NCBI RefSeq assembly: GCF_029581395.1
Contig: NZ_CP121113.1
Span: 3,096,001 to 3,160,000, forward strand
Direction of reading: 5' to 3'
Source: Roseinatronobacter sp. S2
GTDB lineage: Bacteria > Pseudomonadota > Alphaproteobacteria > Rhodobacterales > Rhodobacteraceae
Length of the DNA: 64,000 bases
The notes below the pieces were generated by a model, which saw nothing but the letters and a program-made list of their open reading frames with translations, made no database searches and had not been told where the DNA came from. The position numbers and the translations under genes were made by a program. Shown piece by piece: positions 27,689-36,322 of this stretch (position 1 is its first letter; each line of letters starts with the position of its first letter).

Positions 27689-28393
27689 ATGGCGCGTACA
27701 GGTATTCCACTGCTGGCAGTCTTGATCGACGCGGATAATTCATCACCCAAATGGGTGGAGGCGATATTCGAAGAGATTGCAGGGCTTGGCGAGGCCAGCG
27801 TGCGGCGCATCTATGGGGATTTTTCGCGCGCGCAGATGTCGGGCTGGCAGGAAAAGCTGCCGAGCCTGGCGCTGGTCCCACATCACCAGCCCGCCAATAC
27901 TGTGGGCAAGAATTCCAGTGATATTGCGCTGGTTATTGATGCGATGGACCTGCTGCATACGGGGCGGTTTGACGGGTTTGTGCTGATCAGTTCGGACAGT
28001 GATTTCACGCGGCTGGCAAGTCGTATCCGCGAGCAGGGACTGGATGTCTACGGGATCGGGCAGCAAAAGACGCCGGAGGCATTTCGCAAAGCCTGCAAGC
28101 GGTTTATCTTTGTCGAGAATATTCTGCCGGAAGCCGACCCCGAACCTGCCGAGAGCCGAAAATCCCACCCGTCAAAGGCCGTGCCCTTGATCAAGGCTGC
28201 GATGCAGGCCATCGACAAGGATGAAGACTGGTTTTCACTGGGGCAGGTCGGGCAGTTTATTGTTGCGGCCAATCCCGATTTCGACGCGCGCAACTACGGC
28301 TGCGCGAAATTGAGCGAGCTGGTCGCCAGATCAGGCGCGTTTGAATTGCGCAAATCTTCAGGCAACAGCATGCAGTTGCGCCTGAAACCCTAG
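27689..28393 (+). CDS. NYN-domain protein with OST-HTH/LOTUS C-terminus
   Basis: This 234-residue protein has a NYN (PIN-like) nuclease domain at about 5-150. LLAVLIDADNSSPKWVE has the first acidic residues, KNSSDIALVIDAMDLLHTG the middle ones, and VLISSDSDFTRLASRIREQG the last, so the acidic active site looks intact. The C-terminal 70 residues (LIKAAMQAIDKDEDWFSLGQ onward to LRLKP) fit an OST-HTH/LOTUS winged helix, which is known to bind RNA. An RNA-processing or RNA-decay role is therefore likely but unproven. smpB, encoding a trans-translation factor, follows 46 bp later on the same strand. Confidence 0.85.
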   Translation: MARTGIPLLAVLIDADNSSPKWVEAIFEEIAGLGEASVRRIYGDFSRAQMSGWQEKLPSLALVPHHQPANTVGKNSSDIALVIDAMDLLHTGRFDGFVLISSDSDFTRLASRIREQGLDVYGIGQQKTPEAFRKACKRFIFVENILPEADPEPAESRKSHPSKAVPLIKAAMQAIDKDEDWFSLGQVGQFIVAANPDFDARNYGCAKLSELVARSGAFELRKSSGNSMQLRLKP

Positions 28394-28439
28394 ACAGAGC
28401 CCCTAGACACGGGCGCGCACGCCCCTTATCTGCACTGAC

Positions 28440-28913
28440 ATGGCCAAGAAATCTGACCCCAATTACCGCATTATCGCTGAAAACCGCCGCGCGCGGTATG
28501 ATTACGCCATTGAAGAAGATCTTGAATGCGGGATCATGCTGCACGGGTCCGAGGTAAAATCCCTGCGTGAGGGCAAGGCCAATATTGCCGAAAGCTATGC
28601 CACGGTCGACAATGGCGAATTGTGGTTGGTGAATTCCTACATCGCGCCCTACAAGCAGGCAAATATCTGGGGCCATGAAGAACGCCGCCGCCGCAAGCTG
28701 CTGGTCAGCAAACGCGAGATGTCGCGGCTTTGGGCGGCGACCGCCAAGGAAGGCATGACGCTGGTGCCGCTGGTGATGTATTTCAATCATCGCGGGTTGG
28801 TGAAGATCAAGATCGCCATCGGCAAGGGCAAAAAACTGGCCGACAAACGCGCGACCGAGGCCAAGCGCGATTGGGACAAGCAAAAGCGCCGCCTGATGAA
28901 GGAACTGGGCTGA
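28440..28913 (+). CDS. smpB: SsrA-binding protein SmpB
   Basis: SmpB binds tmRNA and the stalled ribosome for trans-translation. It has 157 residues. The OB fold is visible in the segments [40 protein letters not shown] and LTL-like strands ending in [20 protein letters not shown]. The basic C-terminal tail [16 protein letters not shown] is the part that enters the decoding centre. Its stop lies 6 bp from that of the convergent lrgB. The tmRNA gene itself is not in the window. Confidence 0.97.
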   Translation: MAKKSDPNYRIIAENRRARYDYAIEEDLECGIMLHGSEVKSLREGKANIAESYATVDNGELWLVNSYIAPYKQANIWGHEERRRRKLLVSKREMSRLWAATAKEGMTLVPLVMYFNHRGLVKIKIAIGKGKKLADKRATEAKRDWDKQKRRLMKELG

Positions 28914-28919
28914 CGCTGC

Positions 28920-29636
28920 CTATTGGAACAACCCCAGCGCCCAAGGGGCAAGCAGCGCGGTCAGCAGGGCATTCAGCCCCATGCCGATGCCAGCAAATGC
29001 GCCCGCCTGCGGATTGACCTGAAACGCGCGGGCCGTGCCGATACCATGGGCCGCAACACCCACGGCAAAGCCGCGCGCGCGCCAGTCACGAATGCCCATC
29101 ATGTTCATCATGGGTGTTATGACAATGGCCCCGATCATGCCGGTCAGGATGACCAGAACCGCCGTCAATGTGGGCGACCCGCCAAGGTTCTGGCTGATGC
29201 CCAGCGCCACGGGTGCCGTGGTGCCCTTGGGCGCAAGGGTTGCCAGCAATTCGGGCGACAGGCCCATCGCATGGCCGATTGCCAGTGCGGACAACACCGC
29301 CATACCAGACCCTGCCAGCAACGCTGCCACAATCGGCAGCGCCGCGCGACGCACTGTGGGCCAGTTCAGCCACAGGGGCACGGCCAGCGCGACAGTGGCA
29401 GGGCCAAGCAGGAAATGGACGAATTGCGCCCCCTCAAAATACGTCGCATAGCTGGTCTCGGTGGCCCAAAGCAGGGCTGCCAGCAAGATAACCGCCACCA
29501 GAACCGGATTGACCAGCGGCGCGCGCGCTGCACGTTGCGCCAGATAATCCCCCGCCAGATACGCGATCAGCGTTGCACTGAGCCAGATCAGCGGGGTTTC
29601 GGCCAGATAAGACCAGATTTCGGCGAAATCACGCAT
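28920..29636 (-). CDS. lrgB: LrgB/CidB-family membrane protein
   Basis: This 238-residue membrane protein is paired with LrgA. The ATG at 29636 follows AGGGGG and overlaps lrgA by 8 bp. Several hydrophobic segments are visible. The family core is GLSPELLATLAPKGTTAPVA and GISQNLGGSPTLTAVLVILT, followed by GIRDWRARGFAVGVAAHGIG. Family members are linked to holin-like control of murein hydrolases, and in plants and some bacteria to glycolate or pyruvate transport. The role here is open. Confidence 0.9.
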   Translation of the reverse strand: MRDFAEIWSYLAETPLIWLSATLIAYLAGDYLAQRAARAPLVNPVLVAVILLAALLWATETSYATYFEGAQFVHFLLGPATVALAVPLWLNWPTVRRAALPIVAALLAGSGMAVLSALAIGHAMGLSPELLATLAPKGTTAPVALGISQNLGGSPTLTAVLVILTGMIGAIVITPMMNMMGIRDWRARGFAVGVAAHGIGTARAFQVNPQAGAFAGIGMGLNALLTALLAPWALGLFQ

Positions 29637-29991
29637 CTTCGCCCCCTTTCGCACCCGTCAGCCGCGCCACGAACACAAAGGTCAGCACACCCGCCGCGAT
29701 CGCCAGCACTGTGGAGGCAACAAGCGCCACCCCCAGTGCCAGCCCGTTTTCCCCCAACTGGCGCAAATGCCCCACCACACCCACGCCCGCAGGCACGAAC
29801 AAAAGCGACAGGTGGCGCAAGATCCCTTCGCCCGTGGGGCGCATGAAATCGCCCAACCGCGGCACTGTCAGCATCAGCAAGAACAACAGCCCCATCCCCA
29901 GCACCGGGCCGGGGGCAGGCAGTCCGAACAAACGCGACAGGGCTTCGCCCGCCAGTTGGCACAGCAAGATCAGGGCAAGGGCATGGATCAT
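29629..29991 (-). CDS. lrgA: LrgA/CidA-family holin-like protein
   Basis: This 120-residue protein with four predicted membrane helices is the partner of the downstream lrgB product. The family signature LPAPGPVLGMGLLFLLML is at about 24-41 and LLFVPAGVGVVGHL at about 63-76. No regulator of the LytSR type is adjacent. The 8-bp overlap with lrgB indicates coupled translation. The bidirectional hairpin at 30042-30068 separates it from the gene upstream on the same strand. Confidence 0.9.
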   Translation of the reverse strand: MIHALALILLCQLAGEALSRLFGLPAPGPVLGMGLLFLLMLTVPRLGDFMRPTGEGILRHLSLLFVPAGVGVVGHLRQLGENGLALGVALVASTVLAIAAGVLTFVFVARLTGAKGGEDA

Positions 29992-30041
29992 GGGAAAACC
30001 TTTTTGTTGCTTTTCCCATTAGCCCCGATCCGCACAAAAAT

Positions 30042-30068
30042 AAAAGGGCCGCGTGATGCGGCCCTTTT
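30042..30068. terminator. Terminator hairpin before lrgA
   Basis: AAAAGGGCCGC-GTGAT-GCGGCCCTTTT is a perfect 11-bp stem with A- and T-tails. It lies 20 bp after the stop of the membrane-protein gene at 30088-31299 and separates it from lrgAB on the same strand. Confidence 0.93.
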
Positions 30069-30087
30069 CATCGGTCATGGCGCGGGG

Positions 30088-31299
30088 TTATTCTGCCGGC
30101 ACGGCTTCGGCATTTTGGCGGGTGCCAAAATGGCGGCGGTTCAGGTGCCAGACCAGCCAGATCATGGCAAATTGTGATGCCAATGCCACGGCTGTAATGG
30201 CCCAATAGCCAGCGCTGAATTTCACCATCAGGCCAGCGTCCACCAGCCCTTTGTTCAGCCAGAAATGGGTAAGCACCGCGAAACCCACACCGGGGCAGAC
30301 CAGCGCATAGGCCCCTGGTGAATTTTCAGCCCCGAAGATGAAGCGCTGCGCATAGCCCTGACGCACCAGCACCAGACCGGCAAACAGCAAAAACAGGATT
30401 TGCACCGACAGGAATTTTGTCAGCATGGCCAGCGTTTCGCCTGCCATCTCGGGCGATCCGAAATGCGCGCTTAGCCCGTGGCTTTGGCGCAGGCCCAGAA
30501 TGCCCAGCACGGCCAGAAGCGGTACGATGATGGACAGTGTTGGTGCCGTTTCGGGGTTTGCGCCATGCTCCATCATGGACCGCAGGCCCAGAACCATGGC
30601 GACGACTGCGATAATGCCCGCTGTCATCAGAAAAAATGTGGACAGCACAAGGCCCAGTCCGGCCACTGCGGGAAGCGTGCTCATGGCGGCGGGGGCGGCA
30701 AGGCCGACACCGACCATGGCGAACGCGAACGCAGGCAGGATCTGGCCGAAATTGTTATTGGCCGCGCAGTTAAAGCCGCCTTCGGTCAGGACACGGCCCA
30801 GAAAGCCGCCATAGAGTTTGAATCCATAAGCGCCGATGGCCAGAAACGCGATCACTGCCAGCGGGAACAGATATTCCACCACCGACCACAGCCCCGGCAC
30901 AAAGACCATGCCCAGAACGAACATCACATTGACCGACATGGCCAGCGCCAGCGGCAGCGCCATAATCTGACTTTGGGCATTGGTTTTGGCAAATTTTGCA
31001 TACGCGTCGGTCTTCGTCCAGGCGGCAAAACTGCGCAGATTCCAGACCAGAAGTTTCAGGTTCAGAAATGCAAAGACTGCGATACCGGCCATCGCCAGCA
31101 CGATCATGCCTTGGGTCACAACAGTTCCGCTGGCAAAGGCGGCGGTAATATCTTCGAACACCGGCACAGTTTTTCCGGGATGTGGCAACCAGTGCATCAG
31201 CCACATGAAAAAGCTGACCGCCAGCCCCCCTGCCCCAAGCGAGGCCAGAAAGTATAGCGGCGAATAGGTGTCTGCCGGGCGTGCAGGATTATGGGACAT
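30088..31299 (-). CDS. Polytopic membrane protein, TsoY-like
   Basis: This 403-residue protein has about ten hydrophobic helices, beginning SPLYFLASLGAGGLAVSFFM. It resembles the family named TsoY, some members of which are selenoproteins, as far as I recall. The protein also has the general look of the tellurite-resistance/dicarboxylate (TDT) transporters. Cysteines occur at FNCAANNNFG and YALVCPGVGF; no in-frame UGA is present, so this would be a Cys form. An AAAGGAG site precedes the ATG, and an AT-rich inverted repeat lies just upstream, pointing to specific regulation. Substrate unknown. Confidence 0.6.
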   Translation of the reverse strand: MSHNPARPADTYSPLYFLASLGAGGLAVSFFMWLMHWLPHPGKTVPVFEDITAAFASGTVVTQGMIVLAMAGIAVFAFLNLKLLVWNLRSFAAWTKTDAYAKFAKTNAQSQIMALPLALAMSVNVMFVLGMVFVPGLWSVVEYLFPLAVIAFLAIGAYGFKLYGGFLGRVLTEGGFNCAANNNFGQILPAFAFAMVGVGLAAPAAMSTLPAVAGLGLVLSTFFLMTAGIIAVVAMVLGLRSMMEHGANPETAPTLSIIVPLLAVLGILGLRQSHGLSAHFGSPEMAGETLAMLTKFLSVQILFLLFAGLVLVRQGYAQRFIFGAENSPGAYALVCPGVGFAVLTHFWLNKGLVDAGLMVKFSAGYWAITAVALASQFAMIWLVWHLNRRHFGTRQNAEAVPAE

Positions 31300-31313
31300 G
31301 GGTGTCTCCTTTC

Positions 31314-31349
31314 ATTCATATATACAATTATGAATATGACAATATGAAT
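31314..31349. promoter_or_regulatory. AT-rich operator-like repeats upstream of the TsoY-like gene
   Basis: ATTCATA (31314-31320) and TATGAAT (31329-31335) form an inverted repeat with an 8-bp centre. A third half-site TATGAAT lies at 31343-31349. The site sits directly upstream of the AAAGGAG ribosome-binding site of the minus-strand gene. Such ATTCAT...ATGAAT sites are typical of ArsR-type regulators. The exact ATTC-N8-GAAT spacing reported for SqrR is not present. Confidence 0.6.
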
Positions 31350-31403
31350 TCAAAATACACTGTGGTGCAATGTCGCAGACGGCGCGTGCAGAATTCAACA
31401 TCT

Positions 31404-31412
31404 TGTGGATAA
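31404..31412 (-). promoter_or_regulatory. Consensus DnaA box upstream of smc
   Basis: TGTGGATAA is the reverse complement of TTATCCACA, the strong DnaA box. It lies in the 208-bp intergenic region, about 96 bp before the smc start. A single 9-mer can occur by chance; its position before a chromosome-segregation gene is suggestive. Confidence 0.4.
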
Positions 31413-31507
31413 CTGCGAACCAACGGCGACATACAGCGCAACTGTCTTGACTCTGGGCTGGGGATGCGGCCAGACTGGGGGCGACTATTCCAAAGGTTCA
31501 CCCACTC

Positions 31508-34500
31508 GTGCAATTCAACCGCCTGCGCCTGAACGGATTCAAAAGCTTTGTCGACCCCACGGATCTGGTGATTCAGTCGGGCCTGACGGGTGTGGTTGGC
31601 CCCAATGGGTGCGGCAAGTCCAATTTGCTGGAGGCATTGCGCTGGGTGATGGGTGAAAACCGCCCGACGGCCATGCGCGGCGCAGGCATGGAAGATGTGA
31701 TTTTTGCCGGAACCGACCAGCGCCCTGCACGCCATTTCGCCGAAGTCACGTTGCAACTTGATAACCGTGACCGCGTGGCCCCCGCCGCCTTTAATGATGC
31801 CGACACGCTGGACATTGTGCGCCGGATCACCCGCGATGCGGGCAGCGCCTACAAGATCAACGGCAAGGAAGCACGCGCGCGCGATGTGCAGATGCTGTTT
31901 GCCGATGCATCGACCGGCGCGCACAGTCCCGCACTGGTGCGGCAAGGCCAGATTTCAGAACTGATCAACGCCAAGCCCAAGGCCCGCCGCCGCATTCTGG
32001 AAGAAGCGGCGGGTATTTCGGGCCTGTATCAGCGCCGCCATGAAGCCGAGCTGCGCCTGCGCGCAACAGAAACCAATCTGGAACGCGTCAGTGATGTGAT
32101 CGACCAGCTTGCCCAGCAACTGGCGCAACTGTCGCGGCAGGCACGGCAGGCCGAACGCTACCGCCAGATTGGCACACGGCTGCGGCAGGTCGAAGGGCTG
32201 TTGCTATACCGGCGCTGGCGCGAGGCCGATCAGACCCTGCGGGATGCCGATGCCGCGCTGCAAGCCGCACTGATCACCAGCGCCCAGACCGAAACGGATG
32301 CGCAACACGCCAGCCGTGCCCGCCAAACCGCCGAGGACCGCCTGCCCCCCTTGCGCGAAGAAGATGCCATCGCAGGGGCCGTGCTGCAACGCCTGCATGT
32401 CAGCCGCGACACCCTGTCCGCAGAAGAAGCACGCGCGCAGGAAACCATCCGCACGCTGCAATCGCGTGTGCTGCAACTTGCGCAGGACATCGAGCGTGAG
32501 TCCGGCCTGAACCGCGATGCCGCAGAAACAATCGCACAGCTGGAATGGGAACAGGACCAGTTGGCCAAAGCCGCCGACGGCCATGACGAAAAACTGCATG
32601 ACGCGAGCGAGGCCGCAGCCGAGGCCGCCCAGCGTCTGGCCGATCACGAAGCGGACCTGACAAGCGCCACAGAAGATGTCGCGCGACTGGCCGCGCGCCA
32701 CCAATCCGCCGACCGCCAAATCAGCGAACTGTCTGCCGCCCTTGCAAAAGCGCAAAATGCCAGCCTGCAAGCCGCAGATGCCCAGGCCCAGGCGCGAAGC
32801 GCCCTGCAAGCCGCCCAGGATGAACTGGAACAGGCGCAAGAAGAACTGGACGCAACGCAGTCCCTGACCGAAGAGGCCGAATCCACCCTGCTGGAAGCCG
32901 AAGATGCCCGCCAGCACGCCCAAACCGAAGAAGCCGAAGCCCGCGGCGCATTGTCCGAGGCCGAGGGCGAGGCCGGCACACTGCGCGCGGAAACGGCAGC
33001 CCTGTCGCGGCTGGTCGATCGCGAAGGCAGCGACGGCACCCAGCTTCTGGATTTGCTGCGCGTGGCGGACGGGCATGAACTGGCCCTGGGGGCGGCATTG
33101 GCCGATGATTTGCGTGCGCCCCTGTCGGATGGCGGTTCGGGCTGGGTGGCATTGCCGGGCTATGATGATGCCGCCCCCCTGCCCCATGGCGCAGCCCCTA
33201 TGGCCCCGCATGTGCAGGGACCGGATGCCTTGGCGCGCAGGCTGTCGCAGACCGGCGTGATTGATGCCGCCGACGGCCCCCGATTGCAGCCAGCGCTGCG
33301 CCCCGGTCAACGGCTGGTCACATTGGCGGGCGATTTGTGGCGTTGGGACGGGTTGTATGTTGCCGCACAGGACGCACCCAGCACCGCCGCGTTGCGCTTG
33401 CAGCAAATAAACCGTCTGGACAGGCTGAAAGTTGAACTGGAACAGGCCGAAGCGCGCCTTGATCGCGCCCGCGACACGCATGCAAGCTTCAAGTCCCGCC
33501 TTGACGCGCTGAGTGGTGCTGAAAGACAGGCGCGCGATGCCCGCCGCGCCGCAGACCAGCGCCTGACAGATGCGGGCCGTGCCCTGTCGCGCACAGAGGC
33601 GGCCCGCGACAGCGCGCAGGTCCGGCTGGAAAACGCAACTGCGCAAATGGCTCGTTTCAACGATGATGTTGAGGATCTGTCCGAAACACTGGCGAATGCA
33701 GAAGAACAGCGCGCCGAATTGTCCGATCTTGATCAGGCCCGCACGGCGACCGACACCTTGCGCATGACGGTGGAAGCCGCGCGCATCAGCATGATGTCGC
33801 ACCGCGCGCAAGCAGACGAGTTGCGCCGCGATGCCAAAGCGCGGCTGGCGCGCGGGCAGGAAATCACCAAGACCCTAAGCGGCTGGCGCCACCGCCTGGA
33901 AACCGCCGAAACCCGTATTCAGGATCTGGAAGCGCGCAAACAAACCACCGAGGATGACCTGGCAGATGCCAGCGCCACGCCTGATGAACTGGCCGAAAAG
34001 CGCGCCGATCTAAGCGATGAAATAACCCGCGCCGACGCCCGCCATGCAGCCGCGCGCGATGCCTTGGCCAGTGCGGAATCTGCCGCACGCAACGCAGCCG
34101 ACACCGAGCGCGCCGCAGAACGCGCCGCATCAGACGCCCGCGAGGGGCGCGCCCGCATTGAAGCGCGCCGCGATGCTGCGCGCGAAAGTGTCGCATTGGC
34201 CGAAACCCGTATCAGCGACGAAATGGACACAACCCCCCAAGACTTGCTGGAACAGCTCGACAGTGACCCCGACACCATGCCCGACACCAGCGCGCTGGAG
34301 GATGAACTGACCCGCCTGCGCCGTGCGCGCGACGCATTGGGCGCTGTGAACCTGCGCGCCGAAGAAGATGCACGCGAAATCCAAAGCGAACATGACATTC
34401 TGGTTCAGGAAAAGGCCGATCTGGAAGCCGCGATTACCAAGCTGCGTTCTGGCATAAATGCGCTGAACCGCGAGGGGCGCGAACGCCTTCTGATCGCATT

Positions 34501-34957
34501 TGACAAGGTTAATGCCAATTTCTCAACATTGTTCACGCATCTGTTCACGGGTGGCGAGGCGAAACTGGTGCTGGTCGAAAGCGAAGATCCGCTGGATGCG
34601 GGGCTGGAAATCATGTGCCAGCCACCGGGCAAGAAGCTGTCTATCCTGTCGCTTCTGTCGGGCGGCGAACAGACACTGACCGCGCTGGCGTTGATTTTCG
34701 CGGTGTTTCTGGCCAATCCTGCCCCGATCTGCGTGCTGGATGAAGTGGACGCGCCGCTTGATGATGCCAATGTGGCGCGGTTTTGCGACCTGCTGGACGA
34801 AATGTGCCGCCGGACCGAAACCCGCTATCTGATCATCACCCATAACGCGCTTTCGATGGCGCGCATGGACCGTTTGTTCGGGGTCACCATGGGCGAACGC
34901 GGTGTCAGCCAGCTGGTCAGCGTCGATCTGAAACATGCCGAAGCGCTGGTCGCGTAA
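31508..34957 (+). CDS. smc: Chromosome segregation protein SMC
   Basis: SMC is the condensin ATPase that loads at parS with ScpAB and organises the chromosome. It has 1149 residues with a GTG start (MQFNRLRLNGFKSF). Walker A VVGPNGCGKSNLLEALRW is at about 32-49. Long heptad-rich coiled coils, full of Ala, Glu and Arg, flank a hinge at about 510-640 (around GSGWVALPGYDDAAPLPHG and DGPRLQPALRPGQRLVTLAG). The signature is LSLLSGGEQTLTALAL, and Walker B is ICVLDEVDAPLDDAN. The length is normal. scpA and scpB are not nearby. Confidence 0.97.
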   Translation: MQFNRLRLNGFKSFVDPTDLVIQSGLTGVVGPNGCGKSNLLEALRWVMGENRPTAMRGAGMEDVIFAGTDQRPARHFAEVTLQLDNRDRVAPAAFNDADTLDIVRRITRDAGSAYKINGKEARARDVQMLFADASTGAHSPALVRQGQISELINAKPKARRRILEEAAGISGLYQRRHEAELRLRATETNLERVSDVIDQLAQQLAQLSRQARQAERYRQIGTRLRQVEGLLLYRRWREADQTLRDADAALQAALITSAQTETDAQHASRARQTAEDRLPPLREEDAIAGAVLQRLHVSRDTLSAEEARAQETIRTLQSRVLQLAQDIERESGLNRDAAETIAQLEWEQDQLAKAADGHDEKLHDASEAAAEAAQRLADHEADLTSATEDVARLAARHQSADRQISELSAALAKAQNASLQAADAQAQARSALQAAQDELEQAQEELDATQSLTEEAESTLLEAEDARQHAQTEEAEARGALSEAEGEAGTLRAETAALSRLVDREGSDGTQLLDLLRVADGHELALGAALADDLRAPLSDGGSGWVALPGYDDAAPLPHGAAPMAPHVQGPDALARRLSQTGVIDAADGPRLQPALRPGQRLVTLAGDLWRWDGLYVAAQDAPSTAALRLQQINRLDRLKVELEQAEARLDRARDTHASFKSRLDALSGAERQARDARRAADQRLTDAGRALSRTEAARDSAQVRLENATAQMARFNDDVEDLSETLANAEEQRAELSDLDQARTATDTLRMTVEAARISMMSHRAQADELRRDAKARLARGQEITKTLSGWRHRLETAETRIQDLEARKQTTEDDLADASATPDELAEKRADLSDEITRADARHAAARDALASAESAARNAADTERAAERAASDAREGRARIEARRDAARESVALAETRISDEMDTTPQDLLEQLDSDPDTMPDTSALEDELTRLRRARDALGAVNLRAEEDAREIQSEHDILVQEKADLEAAITKLRSGINALNREGRERLLIAFDKVNANFSTLFTHLFTGGEAKLVLVESEDPLDAGLEIMCQPPGKKLSILSLLSGGEQTLTALALIFAVFLANPAPICVLDEVDAPLDDANVARFCDLLDEMCRRTETRYLIITHNALSMARMDRLFGVTMGERGVSQLVSVDLKHAEALVA

Positions 34958-35017
34958 GCGCTTGACGCCGCTTGCGGAATTAAACATGTTAAGTGCGTAT
35001 TTCTGAAAGCTGCCGCC

Positions 35018-36262
35018 ATGCCCCATTCCGCCCGCGCGCCCCTGATGACACCTGTTTTGATTGGTGGCTGCATCATCATCATGATCAGCTTTGCCATCCG
35101 CGCCAGCTTCGGCGTGTTCCAGATTCCCATTGCGGAAGAATTCGGCTGGCTTCGCGCCGAATTTTCGCTGGCTATTGCCATTCAAAACCTTGCATGGGGC
35201 ATTGGCCAGCCCATTTTCGGTGCGATTGCAGAACGTTTCGGCGACCGCCGCGCCATTATCCTTGGCGCGCTGGTCTATGCGGCGGGGCTGGTGTTGTCGT
35301 CCTTCGCGGTAACGCCCGGCGCGCATCAGTTGCTGGAAATCCTTGTGGGGTTCGGGGTTGCGGGCACCGGGTTCGGCGTGATTCTGGCCGTGGTCGGGCG
35401 CGCTGCATCAGATGAAAACCGCAGCCTTGCATTGGGCATTGCGACCGCTGCTGGCAGCGCGGGTCAGGTGTTTGGCGCCCCCTTGGCCGAAATCCTGCTG
35501 TCGTTTTATTCCTGGCAAAGCGTGTTTGTTATTTTCGCAGCAATGGTGCTGCTAAGCCTGTTTGCCCTGCCCATGATGCGCAGCCCTGCGCCCGCCAGCC
35601 GCAACGAGCTGGAACAAAGCATGGGGGCTGCGCTGAAACAGGCGTTTCGTGACCCCAGTTTCACGCTGATCTTTCTGGGCTTCTTTTCATGCGGCTATCA
35701 GCTTGCATTTGTCACCGCACATTTTCCCGCGATGGTCACTGAAATGTGCGGCCCCATCAACCCCGACGGAATGCTGGCGGCCATCGGCATCACGACCACA
35801 TCGGCCCTTGGGGCTGTTGCCATATCCCTGATCGGGCTGGCCAATATTGCAGGCACCCTGGCGGCGGCGTGGCTGGGCAAACGCTATTCCAAGAAATACC
35901 TGCTGGCATCAATCTATATGGCGCGCACGGTGGTCGCTGCGGCGTTCATCCTGTCGCCCATCACGCCGGGGTCGGTTTTGGTGTTTTCCATTGTCATGGG
36001 GGCGTTATGGCTGGCCACAGTGCCGCTGACATCGGGGCTGATCGCGCATATTTACGGGTTGCGCTATATGGGCACACTATATGGGATTGTGTTTTTCAGC
36101 CACCAGTTGGGCAGTTTTCTGGGCGTCTGGCTGGGGGGCGCGTTGTATGACCTGCATGGCGACTACACGCTGGTCTGGTGGGTCGGCGTGGGCGTGGGGC
36201 TGTTTTCGGCAATCGTGCATTTGCCAGTGCAGGAACGTGCGCTGAACCTGCGGCCTGCATAG
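35018..36262 (+). CDS. MFS transporter, monocarboxylate/oxalate-formate type
   Basis: This 414-residue inner-membrane carrier has twelve predicted helices. ASFGVFQIPIAEEFGWLRAE at the N-terminus and the loop GAIAERFGDRRAIILGAL between helices 2 and 3 match the major facilitator superfamily. The overall look fits the monocarboxylate/oxalate-formate branch. The substrate cannot be told. A TTAAACATGTTAA near-palindrome lies in the 60-bp leader. A degenerate copy of the dispersed repeat follows the stop. Confidence 0.88.
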   Translation: MPHSARAPLMTPVLIGGCIIIMISFAIRASFGVFQIPIAEEFGWLRAEFSLAIAIQNLAWGIGQPIFGAIAERFGDRRAIILGALVYAAGLVLSSFAVTPGAHQLLEILVGFGVAGTGFGVILAVVGRAASDENRSLALGIATAAGSAGQVFGAPLAEILLSFYSWQSVFVIFAAMVLLSLFALPMMRSPAPASRNELEQSMGAALKQAFRDPSFTLIFLGFFSCGYQLAFVTAHFPAMVTEMCGPINPDGMLAAIGITTTSALGAVAISLIGLANIAGTLAAAWLGKRYSKKYLLASIYMARTVVAAAFILSPITPGSVLVFSIVMGALWLATVPLTSGLIAHIYGLRYMGTLYGIVFFSHQLGSFLGVWLGGALYDLHGDYTLVWWVGVGVGLFSAIVHLPVQERALNLRPA

Positions 36263-36294
36263 CGGGCCATACGCAAAACCTGCGCCAGCTATGA

Positions 36295-36322
36295 TTTGAG
36301 TATTTGGGGCAAGATGAAGTCA
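36295..36322 (+). repeat. Degenerate copy of the dispersed intergenic repeat
   Basis: TTTGAGTATTTGGGGCAAGA followed by TGAAGTCA resembles the 3' half of the other copies (GATATTT-N5-CAGAATGAA) but lacks the GC hairpin. As in copy 1, the final TCA is the stop codon of the gene on the opposite strand. Confidence 0.45.

Noticed and set aside
31314..31335. Exact SqrR site (ATTC-N8-GAAT)
   Set aside because: The ATTC and GAAT halves here are 14 bases apart, not 8, so only a general ArsR-like operator is claimed.
32204..33811. 535-codon minus-strand open frame
   Set aside because: It lies entirely within the coiled-coil coding part of smc, where biased codons keep the other strand open. The composition (Gly, Phe, Cys) is not protein-like.
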